Shown here one piece after another: positions 17,402 to 27,438 of a DNA stretch of 64,000 nt. The DNA is from Adlercreutzia equolifaciens DSM 19450. Its GTDB lineage: Bacteria; Actinomycetota; Coriobacteriia; Coriobacteriales; Eggerthellaceae. The stretch's first letter is position 1. The number at the start of each line of letters is the position of its first letter. The stretch covers positions 2,798,527 to 2,862,526 of the forward strand of contig NC_022567.1 of NCBI RefSeq assembly GCF_000478885.1, given 5' to 3'. The notes below the pieces were generated by a model. It made no database searches and was not told where the DNA came from. It saw only the letters and a list, made by a program, of their open reading frames with translations. The translations under genes and the position numbers were made by a program.

Positions 17402-17853
17402 TAAATACCTTCCTCATAGGCGACGGAAACTGCCAGGCTTCAATTCACGAGTGCGTCTTGAGACAGTTCCCGATGATCTCAAAGCGCATTTTCCCACGCA
17501 TGACGGCACGGTAACAACCGTCGCACAATTTGCCCACTTTTGATTCACGGTACGTCAATGAGCGCGAGGAAGAAATCCCACTTCAAAGCTTATGAATTGG
17601 GTCATGTTCGAGAATATGACCCACACAATTTCGCAACCTGTTTCCCGCAGGGGCGGCGCGCGGTCAACGCCGCGAATTTCGTAGGAGCTGACCTTGGTCA
17701 GCCCTCTCGGCCATGGGGGCCATAGGAAGTCGGGAGGGGCGACCAAGGTCGCCCCCTACGGAGAGATCCATCCATGGGAGCCCCCGCTGCAGAAAGGGGC
17801 GACCGAAGTCGCCCCCTGCGGGTGGTTATGTGGCCCAGCTATTGAGCGCGGGA
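17402..17853. other. Intergenic region with palindromic repeats
   Basis: The stretch holds no gene. The right half contains three related palindromes (17686-17815). The left half presumably holds the promoter of the PrsA-like gene. Confidence 0.5.
17686..17815. repeat. Three GGGGCGACC palindromes (REP-like)
   Basis: Two near-identical 20-bp palindromes, GGGGCGACCAAGGTCGCCCC (17736-17755) and GGGGCGACCGAAGTCGCCCC (17796-17815), are each followed by CCTRCGG. A related shorter one, GCTGACCTTGGTCAGC, lies at 17686-17701. This is the form of dispersed extragenic palindromes. They sit between two minus-strand genes and may also act as terminators for BipA. Confidence 0.75.
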
Positions 17854-19668
<1,815 letters not shown>

Positions 19669-19816
19669 GAATCTTCTTTCGGTTCGTTTTTGGGCGCAGA
19701 AATTATAGCGCTTTGCGGGGATGATGGCGGCGTGCGACCGCAGACGGCACCGGGACGACAAACGGGCGCGGCAGAAGGGGTACGATGCGCACGGCCGGAC
19801 GAGGCGGCGGGAGCAA

Positions 19817-20440
19817 CTACTCCTCGAGGAGCGCCTCGTACTCCTTGCGTTCCTCGGTGAGCTTCGCCAAGTGCTCGTTCAACGTATTGAGATTGCGCTG
19901 GGCACCGAGAAACTGGATGATGCCCCACACGGTGGCGGTGCCGGCGACGGCGGCGATCATGCCGAGGATGCCGAAAGGCCGCCGGATGGTGAGCAGCGTG
20001 GCCACCGCGCCAATGGCCGCCATGGCCAGGCCGTTGCGGCGCTCATCGGAGACGGTATCGCGCTGGGCCACCAGCTGGGCGCGGGCGGCGGCGATGCCAG
20101 CGAGGCGCGCCTTGATCTCGGCCTCGGTGAGGTATTCCACTTCCACGCCATCTTCGACCTCGGTCCAGGCACGCGCGGCGCCGGATGAGGAGGATACGCC
20201 GGACGAGCTGCCGGAGCGCGCGCCGCGGCCGCCACGACCGCCGCTGGCGCCCGAAGACAGCAGGTCGTAAGCCTCCTGCAGGCGTTTGAACTGCTCAGTG
20301 GCGCGGCTTTGCAGCTTCTCGTTGCCCGCGAACTTGTCCGGGTGCAGAATCTGCACCGTTTCGCGGTAGGCAATTTTGATGTCATCGGCCGTGGCGTTGT
20401 CTTCCAGGCCGAGTATATGCAGGGCTTCAGTTCTATTCAT
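19817..20440 (-). CDS. DnaJ-domain membrane protein
   Basis: In this 207-residue protein, residues 1-65 form a J-domain with the diagnostic HPD (QILHPDKF). A Gly/Ser/Arg-rich linker follows (about 68-90), then two hydrophobic segments (about 140-180) and a charged, probably coiled-coil end. The protein is too short to be canonical DnaJ and lacks zinc-finger CXXCXGXG repeats. It probably recruits DnaK to the membrane. It lies between BipA and the CPBP protease on the same strand. Confidence 0.82.
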   Translation of the reverse strand: MNRTEALHILGLEDNATADDIKIAYRETVQILHPDKFAGNEKLQSRATEQFKRLQEAYDLLSSGASGGRGGRGARSGSSSGVSSSSGAARAWTEVEDGVEVEYLTEAEIKARLAGIAAARAQLVAQRDTVSDERRNGLAMAAIGAVATLLTIRRPFGILGMIAAVAGTATVWGIIQFLGAQRNLNTLNEHLAKLTEERKEYEALLEE

Positions 20441-20449
20441 GGGCAAAGC

Positions 20450-21130
20450 CTAACATGATTTTACGGCCCATGCCAGCAGAACCGTTGTGATCACCAAAGG
20501 TACGAGATCGGCCGCGTTGCCCGTGAGATAGGTAGAAGGCAGCACGCCGCCTGTCAGCAGAAGAGGGCCCCAGAACAGCAGATCGAAAAGACCGTGAGCG
20601 ATTACGGGTGCCACCAGGGAAAGCGCCCACTGCGGGAGAGGACGCGAGCCGTAGGGGCTACGAACGACGAGCAGCGCCATGACAGCCCCGAACAACGTCG
20701 ATTGGGCCACTTTGAGAATGGCCTGCGCGACAACGACCACCGTATCGGCCCCCGAAGCTATCAGCGAGCCATCGGGAATCAGATGCATCAATCCGAAAAC
20801 GAGAGAGCTTGCCACAACGGCAAAACGGGTCGAGACGGGGACGATGCGATGGTCGGCCGCGCGATCGACGCTCGCTGCACACTTCAGATGCCGCTTGTTG
20901 CAACGGATCGCCCAAGACAGGCACGCCCACAGCAGCACACCGCGGAAGAGCACCTCTTCCACCAACGCCGCCTCCCAGGCCTCGGCAAGCAATGCGCCAC
21001 AGCGCGCCAGCTGCACTGCTTGCGAACCCCCGTCGGCCCACCACTGACCGAGGCCGCCCACGACGCCGGCGAGCAGCACCAAGACGAGCACAGGCCCAAA
21101 GCCACACGGTATGATTTTGGTATTTCCCAT
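20450..21130 (-). CDS. CPBP-family intramembrane metalloprotease
   Basis: The protein has about 226 residues with 6-7 hydrophobic segments. The CPBP/Abi motifs are present in order: EEVLFRG (motif 1, near residue 60), FGLMHL (motif 2) and HGLFDLLFW (motif 3). These Glu and His residues form the metal site of CaaX-protease-like enzymes. The ATG at 21130 lies seven bases after a TATAAT, so translation may be leaderless; two more in-frame ATGs at 21136 and 21139 are alternatives. It ends 9 bases before the J-domain gene, suggesting an operon. Confidence 0.75.
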   Translation of the reverse strand: MGNTKIIPCGFGPVLVLVLLAGVVGGLGQWWADGGSQAVQLARCGALLAEAWEAALVEEVLFRGVLLWACLSWAIRCNKRHLKCAASVDRAADHRIVPVSTRFAVVASSLVFGLMHLIPDGSLIASGADTVVVVAQAILKVAQSTLFGAVMALLVVRSPYGSRPLPQWALSLVAPVIAHGLFDLLFWGPLLLTGGVLPSTYLTGNAADLVPLVITTVLLAWAVKSC

Positions 21131-21202
21131 GCGCATCATTATAATAGGTGCGCCTCTTTGACTGCGCCGGCACCTTTCAGCCGGCCTCGCGAAAGGATCC
21201 CC
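21131..21202. promoter_or_regulatory. Compact divergent promoter
   Basis: TATTATAAT on the minus strand and ATTATAATAG on the plus strand overlap in one nearly symmetrical AT-rich box (21135-21146) between divergent genes. The minus-strand -10 ends seven bases before an ATG. Confidence 0.5.
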
Positions 21203-21910
21203 ATGAAGCCTATGCCCTCCGTTACCGCCTTTGCGTTGAAGGTGGCAGCCATCGTGGGCATGACGTGCAACCATATTGCCAACGTGTTCGGCAGCGAGCT
21301 GCCAGGGGGCGCCATGGTCGCTTTGTATTCCCTGGGCGGCCTCACCTTCCCCATTATGGCGTATCTGCTGTGTGAGGGGTATCGACACACCTCCAGCGTG
21401 CGACGTTACGCAGAGCGACTCGCCGTGTTCGCAGTTGTCTCGCAAATTCCCTATTCGCTGCTGTTCGGAGCGACGGGCAACGTGCTTATTACTCTGCTTA
21501 TCGGGCTCGGAATGCTGTGGCTTGTCGCCCACCAGCGGCAGAACCTTGTCCTATGCGCGCTGGGCCTCCTTGGAGGGCTGGCCGTCAGTTCCTTTTGCGA
21601 CTGGGGCATTATCGGCCCGCTTATGATTCTGCTTTTCTGGCATTTTCACGATCGGCCGCGCGGGGTAGCGCTCGCGATGCTCGTACCTTTTTTGAGCCTA
21701 GGGCTGCCGGCTCTTTCATGGGCAGTCAACGATCCTGCGCCACTAAGCCTAGGCGTACTCGGCTATTACACCGTTGGGTTCGGATTGGCAACAGCGCTCA
21801 TGCTGAACTACAACGGCCAGCGAGGCCGACCGTTGAAATGGTTCTTCTATGGGTACTACCCTGGGCACCTTCTAGCACTGTGGGCGCTGGCGCAAGCGCT
21901 TGCTCTCTAG
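21203..21910 (+). CDS. TraX-like integral membrane protein
   Basis: The 235-residue protein has about seven hydrophobic helices. It begins MKPMPSVTAFALKVAAIVGM with the TraX-family features of HIAN in helix 1 and RRYAERLAVFAVVSQIPYSLLFG in the middle. In plasmid F, TraX acetylates pilin, but chromosomal homologues are acyltransferase-like proteins of unknown substrate. GAAAGGATCCCC precedes the ATG. It is the last plus-strand gene before the surface-protein island and could modify a surface component, which is speculation. Confidence 0.8.
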   Translation: MKPMPSVTAFALKVAAIVGMTCNHIANVFGSELPGGAMVALYSLGGLTFPIMAYLLCEGYRHTSSVRRYAERLAVFAVVSQIPYSLLFGATGNVLITLLIGLGMLWLVAHQRQNLVLCALGLLGGLAVSSFCDWGIIGPLMILLFWHFHDRPRGVALAMLVPFLSLGLPALSWAVNDPAPLSLGVLGYYTVGFGLATALMLNYNGQRGRPLKWFFYGYYPGHLLALWALAQALAL

Positions 21911-21970
21911 CTGAAACGCCAAACCCTGAGGGCGCGGCGGTTCTTTAGAAGCTTTCCCTTTAAAACAAGG

Positions 21971-23593
21971 CTAAAGCGCTTGATGCCCGGCATTTGGAAC
22001 GGCGACGGCATCAGCCTCGACAGCACTATTGCCCAGCACCTGGCTTTCGAATGTGGCCAGCTGCTGCGCCATCACGAGGCGCCGGCGCACGGCGACAACG
22101 CCCCACAAAGCCGTACCGATGGCTCCCATCCCAGCTACCCATGGCGCCGGATCAACCGGGGCGTCGAAGGCGCCCAGAGGAACCGCTTCTGCAACGATGA
22201 CTTCAGCACCAGGCGCGCGAGACACCATGGGCGTCGCATCGTCTTCGATAAGCACTTCCCCGGCCGCTGCCCCTGCCGTGGCCTCAACAGCCCCGGCGGT
22301 TTCGGTCGCTGCGGGCTGCGCTGTTGCTGCTGGCTCGGAAACGGTCGTGCGCTCACCGGCGGCGAACCCGCGAGAAGCCGACGTCGCGGTGCCCGCGGCG
22401 GGCTGGGTTGCTTGATGAGATCGGCTGTCGGTCTGAGGCACGATGAAGCTCACCTGGGGATTCGACGGACGCGTCGAGGCGTCCGTATTACCAGGACGCT
22501 GGGAGCCATTGTCGGTGTTATCATCGGAAGGAACTGATGGCGTCTCGCCGTTTCCGCCGTTCGGATCGTCTACGCCGCCGGGCAGGTCGTTAGGATCATC
22601 AGGGATGGGCTCGGAGTCGTCGGGGATAATACCCGGATTATCGGGGTTTATCGGAGGGTTATCAGGAGGCGTCACCGGATCGGAAGGGCCGACGATCGGA
22701 TCGTCGGGGACAACGACGGACACTTTCTCGTAGACAAGCGTCAAATGATCCGCCCCATTCGCAACTGCCTCGGTAACATCCGCATCCACCACGTGCTCTT
22801 CTGATGCGGCTTCGGCTTTAACGACAAGATTGCCGTTGTTGGCGTCTTTAGTCAACGCTTCGGAGAACTTGTAGCCCGGGACGTCGACGACATAATCGCG
22901 CGCGACCATTTCAGAACCTTCGGCAACGAAGAGCTTGCGCGAAGGGACGGTCATCTGGCCATCGGCGCCCTCAGCAGCCGGAAGAGGCCGACCATCCTTA
23001 TCGACATAATCGATATCGAATTCGACGAGTTGCACTGAAAGCTCACCGTCGAGATGCCACGCCTTCGATCCGCTGGCCTCAGGATAATCCGTCGCGCCGT
23101 CGCAGACCTTCAGCTCGTTCCACTGGGCGCCGTAAATGGCCAGCTTTTCGTTGTCGAGAAAGCGCACAAGGGCTTTGAGGGATTTATCGATACCCGCTTT
23201 GAGCGCAACAAGCTCGTCCGTGTTTTCCTCGGTGTTGAGAAGAATGGACTGCTTCTCGGAAGCAGAGGCCTCCGTGATGTCAAGCTGAATGACACCGATT
23301 GTGAACCATTTTTGGGAGCCGTCGTTGTTGTGGGTAAGCCCAAGCTCCTCGGCTGCCTTGGCGGCGTCGCCGGAGAGCTGGAGGTAGACGTAAACATTTT
23401 GCGGAGAAGCCACGTCGTCAGATGGCTGCCCCTCAGCAGAGCTCGCATCAGATTCGAGGGCGTAGGCCTTGGCGGGATTCTCAGTTAAGCCGAAAAAGGA
23501 TACGACAAGTAGCACTGCCATTGCAGCGCACACGAATCGGCCGAAAAAGCTGGCTCTCCTATTGGCAAACAGCGTGATGTCTTTCACGATCAT
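21971..23593 (-). CDS. Surface protein with MucBP-like domain and DDxTPM/PLGAF C-terminus
   Basis: This 540-residue protein has a signal peptide (cut after PAKAYA, near residue 45), a globular part (about 65-200), a MucBP-like segment (DIDYVDKDGRPLP, about 205-290) and a Pro/Asp/Asn-rich stalk (about 295-390). A Thr/Ala-rich spacer and two acidic-Pro motifs follow: IEDDATPM (449-456) and VPLGAF (471-476). A membrane helix and VRRRL come next, then 35 cytoplasmic residues. The tail matches that of the leucine-rich-repeat protein upstream (VLGxS...VPxAxHQxL). No LPXTG is present. The start chosen is the ATG at 23593 behind GGGAAGGAAGCG; an upstream ATG adds six residues. Confidence 0.75.
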   Translation of the reverse strand: MIVKDITLFANRRASFFGRFVCAAMAVLLVVSFFGLTENPAKAYALESDASSAEGQPSDDVASPQNVYVYLQLSGDAAKAAEELGLTHNNDGSQKWFTIGVIQLDITEASASEKQSILLNTEENTDELVALKAGIDKSLKALVRFLDNEKLAIYGAQWNELKVCDGATDYPEASGSKAWHLDGELSVQLVEFDIDYVDKDGRPLPAAEGADGQMTVPSRKLFVAEGSEMVARDYVVDVPGYKFSEALTKDANNGNLVVKAEAASEEHVVDADVTEAVANGADHLTLVYEKVSVVVPDDPIVGPSDPVTPPDNPPINPDNPGIIPDDSEPIPDDPNDLPGGVDDPNGGNGETPSVPSDDNTDNGSQRPGNTDASTRPSNPQVSFIVPQTDSRSHQATQPAAGTATSASRGFAAGERTTVSEPAATAQPAATETAGAVEATAGAAAGEVLIEDDATPMVSRAPGAEVIVAEAVPLGAFDAPVDPAPWVAGMGAIGTALWGVVAVRRRLVMAQQLATFESQVLGNSAVEADAVAVPNAGHQAL

Positions 23594-23627
23594 CACCCGC
23601 TTCCTTCCCATTCCAGCACGTAGTTGT

Positions 23628-23662
23628 AGCTTGCCTCAGTTTACCAAATGTTGAGGCAAGCT
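23628..23662 (-). terminator. Hairpin between two surface-protein genes
   Basis: AGCTTGCCTCA and TGAGGCAAGCT form a perfect 11-bp stem around a 13-base loop, 70 bases after the LRR gene and 35 bases before the next minus-strand start. No T-run follows in the minus direction, so it may attenuate or protect mRNA rather than terminate. Confidence 0.45.
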
Positions 23663-23731
23663 TCAGCCCATCGCTGAGGAAAAAGCTAAATATAGCGATG
23701 GAACGCCCCGTTTGCTCCCCTTCCGGTGCCG

Positions 23732-26700
23732 TTACAAAACCTGGTGGCTAGCAGTTGGGACGGACACGACCTCGGTGCTTTCAGAGTGGCCGAGAACATG
23801 GTTCTCGTAATCGTCGATGTCCTCCGCCATGGAAAGGCGGCGGCGCACCACGGCAATGCCGTAGATGGCCGTAGCGATTATGCCGAGCAGCATCGCCCAG
23901 TGCGCCCAGCAGTGAGGCTCGTCGAAGGCTCCCATGGGGGTCTCATCATCGGCGATGGCAGATGCAGCGACGTCAGCACCATCGGTGGCGTTTCGCGACG
24001 TTGCTGCCGGAGCTGCAGCCTGCGGGACGGGGTCGTCCTCGATCACCTCTGTCGTGGAAGGAGCCGGGGCTTCAGCAGGAGTCGCTGCTGCAGCGGGCGC
24101 CACCGCAGGGGTCGCCGGTGTCGCGGCAGGCGTCGTAGCAGCCGAAGGTGCGGCGGGCACCGCTGGAGTCACCGCAGGAACCGTGGGCACGACAGGCTCG
24201 GTCGGGTTCGACGGCGTCGTCGGCGTGGTGGGGTTCGGCGGCACAACCGGCGTATCGGGCTCACCGGGTGTCGGAGGAGTCACAGGCCCGGCAGCACGAT
24301 AGTAGCGCAGCACCAACGCCCCGCTGTTGCCTGCGGTCACTGTGAGAGACCCGCTACTGCCGGTCAACTCGTACTCGTTTCCGTTGTAAGCCGGCCGAGG
24401 CGCAATGTCAGACGCCTGAACCTGCGTGCCCACCGTAGCGGTCAGCGTTTCCGTCACAGCTCCGTCAAGCTCATTTCCCGTGTAGTACTCATGCACCACC
24501 TGATAGCTCCCCATAGGCGCGGGAGTAGGAGCAGCCACACTGCGGGAAAGGACGAGATCAAGGCCGACGTGCGCGCCGTCAGTGTTTCCAAAACGAGCAT
24601 CTCTTCCATTGTTGATACGGTAGCTAAAGCTTCCAACACGGTCGCGCAGCTCTTCCTTGAGCGCCATTGTGTAAGTAAGCGTATGCTGAGTGAACGGCAT
24701 GCCATTTAGATGCCAGACAATTTCGCCATTGTCGTATTCCAATTGGGTCTCGTTGGCCGGAAGACCATTAACCCGAAGGTTCCCAATTTCGAACTCTTCA
24801 TCATTCACGGGGACAGTAACGATGTTGTCTCCGTAAGGGGCCGTGAATGCCTTGTTCATAGCCTCGCCGAAAGTGTCGGTGTTGGTAGATCTGAACAGAT
24901 TGCCTTCGCCGCATACCGCCGTCATTTTTGCCTCGGCATTTGCTTCTTGAGTTTTGGTCGGAGAATGCAGCACACCATAAATCGGAACGTTGTAATCGTT
25001 GCGAATCTTTCCGGCAGCAATCGTACCGTTTTGGTCGCCGGATGTGTTTCTATTTGGGGCACCATCGGACAAAAAGATCACCACCGTGCTCCGGCCAGTA
25101 TTGTCCTGGACCAGTTTCAGGGCCTTCCCCATTCCTAAACCATAGTCGGTATTCTCGTTAAGGGGCTCGAGCCCTGCAATATATGTTTGCGCAGCATTTA
25201 CATCACTCATAAACCCTGACGATTTGGACGTAGCATTGTTCGCATGCTCTCCGCCAAAGGTCACGATTGCAACTTTGCAATCGTAGCCATCGTCGGGTTT
25301 AAGAAGCTGGCTGGTCATGTCCATCAGCTTGGACTGCATGTCGTAGAAACGAGCGTTGCTGTCTTCGGGATTACCCAACTGAGCCATAGATGCGGAAAGG
25401 TCGGCGACGAAGATATAGTCCATCTGCTTCTCGCCCGTATAATAGGCATCCACCTTGACGTCTGCTACACCTGCATCCACGTTATTCCATCGCGCCTGCT
25501 CCATGAGCTGAGTGCCGTTGTTGTAAGCACTCCAATTATCACTTCTATGAACATCTCCGACTTCCCACTCGTCTTCACGTTCCAATGTGGCAATGGCCTG
25601 TGCATCGTCTAGCTGGAACTTGCCGGCAAGAATGGCTTGGACACGAGCTGCAATGCTTTCGCTGCTGCCGATGAATCCCATCTTAGTTAAATCCGCAACA
25701 GTCAAGCCAGTAAGGTTTTCGCATCCGTAGAAGGCAAAGCCGCCAATGCGATCGGACACGTTTTGGAGACTGCTAATAGTCTCCAGATTCGAGCAGTACC
25801 AGAAAGCATAGTTGTCAATAACAGCAACGTTGGTTATGTTGGCAGTCTTCAGATTCGTGCAATTTGAGAATGCGTATTGACCAATAGTGTTGACATCGTC
25901 AATGCTGACGCTCTTCAGCCCAGTGCAATTCCAGAAGGCATTCTTTCCCACATGATCAATGTCTGTCATTTCAAGAGTTTCCAAAGCGGAGCACTTCGCA
26001 AACGCTTGAGCACCAATAGTGCCAACGCCAGTCAAAGAGACCGTCCTCAAAGAAGTACATGATGGAATGTCGCCATAAGATGAGAAGGCGCCATCACCCA
26101 CAACACCAATATCTTCCAAGGTGACCTGCTCCAAACCCGTGCATCCGGTAAATGCAGATGTCCCAATGGCTATGACTTCTTTTATCGACAGCTCTTTTAG
26201 TCCAGAGCAACCATAGAATGCGGTTGCGCCTATCTCTACTCCGTCTGCTTTCAGCTCAGTCAAACCTGAGCAGCCCAAAAAGGCGGAAGTACCAACTTGC
26301 CCTACATTCCCAACCAAATTCAGCTCCGCGAGGGACGAGCAATTCATAAATGCTTGGAAGCCAATAGTGCCGACGTTGCTAAAGGTGAGAGTCTCTAAGT
26401 TCTTGTGACCGCTGAAAGCTTGGTCAGCAATCATACGCACATCGGTAAATGAAACAGAGCTAAGTGATGTCGTGCCATTGTAGACATTAAAGGCATTTTT
26501 TCCGATCGTATCAACCGCATTGATTCTAACTGTCTCTAAGCTCGCCGGATTATAAAAGGCATATTGATCAATTGTTTCAACTCCATCTATGTCAAGCGTT
26601 TTCAAAGACGTGCAACTGCGGAAGGAATACCCCACATGCTTGACATCCTTTATAGAAACACTCTCCATTTTAAATTCGGCGAAGGCCTCTTTTTCGATTG

Positions 26701-27067
26701 ATCCAACGTTTTCCACTCTCACATGCTTAGCTACTGTTTTGTATTGTGCCACGTCGGCAGTGACTACTGCATCCATATTCTTCACAGTGAGCGTTTTGGT
26801 TTCCTCATCGAAATAGACACTGGGCTCAATTGGATCGCTTTCCTCCTGGACTTCCGCCTGCGAGCTGAAGCTATCAGTGATTATTTCCCCGTCCATAGAG
26901 AGAATATCGCTGGACTTAGTATTATCATCTCCCTCAGTTGCTCCGGCGACATCCGTGAACAGTGCAACGTTTAGGAACGAGAGCGACAGCAGCGCTGCCA
27001 GCGCTGTCGATACCACTTTGCCCTCTGCGGAATTCCGCGCATCTGCAAATCGCGCGATGGCTCGCAT
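23732..27067 (-). CDS. BspA-like leucine-rich-repeat/VWA surface protein
   Basis: The 1111-residue protein begins with an unusual leader: RFADARNSAEGKVVST precedes a hydrophobic stretch ending near residue 45. Residues about 90-460 hold some 15 BspA-type LRR_5 units (IGxxAFxxCxxLxxV). Residues about 540-770 form a von Willebrand A domain with the MIDAS motif DLSAS. A MucBP-like segment (YQVVHEYYTGNELDG) and a Pro/Thr/Ala-rich stalk follow, then ADDETPMGAF, a membrane helix, VRRRL and a 34-residue tail. It probably binds host or bacterial ligands. The start is the ATG aligned with the leader of the MucBP protein at 33883-36252, behind GGAAGGTGTGG. By eye the LRR part is more AT-rich than neighbouring genes, suggesting acquisition. 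Confidence 0.82.
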   Translation of the reverse strand: MRAIARFADARNSAEGKVVSTALAALLSLSFLNVALFTDVAGATEGDDNTKSSDILSMDGEIITDSFSSQAEVQEESDPIEPSVYFDEETKTLTVKNMDAVVTADVAQYKTVAKHVRVENVGSIEKEAFAEFKMESVSIKDVKHVGYSFRSCTSLKTLDIDGVETIDQYAFYNPASLETVRINAVDTIGKNAFNVYNGTTSLSSVSFTDVRMIADQAFSGHKNLETLTFSNVGTIGFQAFMNCSSLAELNLVGNVGQVGTSAFLGCSGLTELKADGVEIGATAFYGCSGLKELSIKEVIAIGTSAFTGCTGLEQVTLEDIGVVGDGAFSSYGDIPSCTSLRTVSLTGVGTIGAQAFAKCSALETLEMTDIDHVGKNAFWNCTGLKSVSIDDVNTIGQYAFSNCTNLKTANITNVAVIDNYAFWYCSNLETISSLQNVSDRIGGFAFYGCENLTGLTVADLTKMGFIGSSESIAARVQAILAGKFQLDDAQAIATLEREDEWEVGDVHRSDNWSAYNNGTQLMEQARWNNVDAGVADVKVDAYYTGEKQMDYIFVADLSASMAQLGNPEDSNARFYDMQSKLMDMTSQLLKPDDGYDCKVAIVTFGGEHANNATSKSSGFMSDVNAAQTYIAGLEPLNENTDYGLGMGKALKLVQDNTGRSTVVIFLSDGAPNRNTSGDQNGTIAAGKIRNDYNVPIYGVLHSPTKTQEANAEAKMTAVCGEGNLFRSTNTDTFGEAMNKAFTAPYGDNIVTVPVNDEEFEIGNLRVNGLPANETQLEYDNGEIVWHLNGMPFTQHTLTYTMALKEELRDRVGSFSYRINNGRDARFGNTDGAHVGLDLVLSRSVAAPTPAPMGSYQVVHEYYTGNELDGAVTETLTATVGTQVQASDIAPRPAYNGNEYELTGSSGSLTVTAGNSGALVLRYYRAAGPVTPPTPGEPDTPVVPPNPTTPTTPSNPTEPVVPTVPAVTPAVPAAPSAATTPAATPATPAVAPAAAATPAEAPAPSTTEVIEDDPVPQAAAPAATSRNATDGADVAASAIADDETPMGAFDEPHCWAHWAMLLGIIATAIYGIAVVRRRLSMAEDIDDYENHVLGHSESTEVVSVPTASHQVL

Positions 27068-27438
27068 ATACCACACCTTCCTACTCATGCGTATCTGCTA
27101 TCTTCTCTTCACAGCCTTGCAGCTGCGCAGTTGGTTGTACGAAGATAGTTTATTCGAGTATACGATTTGGTGCTTTTTGACAATATGAGTGAAATAGTCA
27201 ACTTCATATTCAAAAGCACATAGGGAATCAGTTTATGATCAGGTATTATTTCCCTCATGCGCTGGCTCTTCAAGTTGTCAATATCGCCTGAGCATGAATA
27301 AGAATTCTATGGTATCGCTATGGTATTGCTACGCTATATCAGCGGTAAACCGCCTAAACTGGTTTTCGTTCACATTCAATGAGCGGGCGACAACTTGGAA
27401 AGACGCATCAAGAAAGGGGAGCAACGCGGGGTAACGTA
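27068..27438 (-). promoter_or_regulatory. AT-rich upstream region of the LRR/VWA gene
   Basis: The stretch holds no gene. On the minus strand TTGTCA (about 27180) and TATACT (about 27160) are the best promoter-like pair, with a spacing of about 15, shorter than ideal. The stretch runs into the left end of the insertion sequence, so the LRR gene promoter lies between the IS and the start codon. Confidence 0.35.

Noticed and set aside
25600..26650. Regular repeats checked as a possible CRISPR array
   Set aside because: They are codon-level repeats of BspA-type leucine-rich units within one open frame, with no constant spacer structure.
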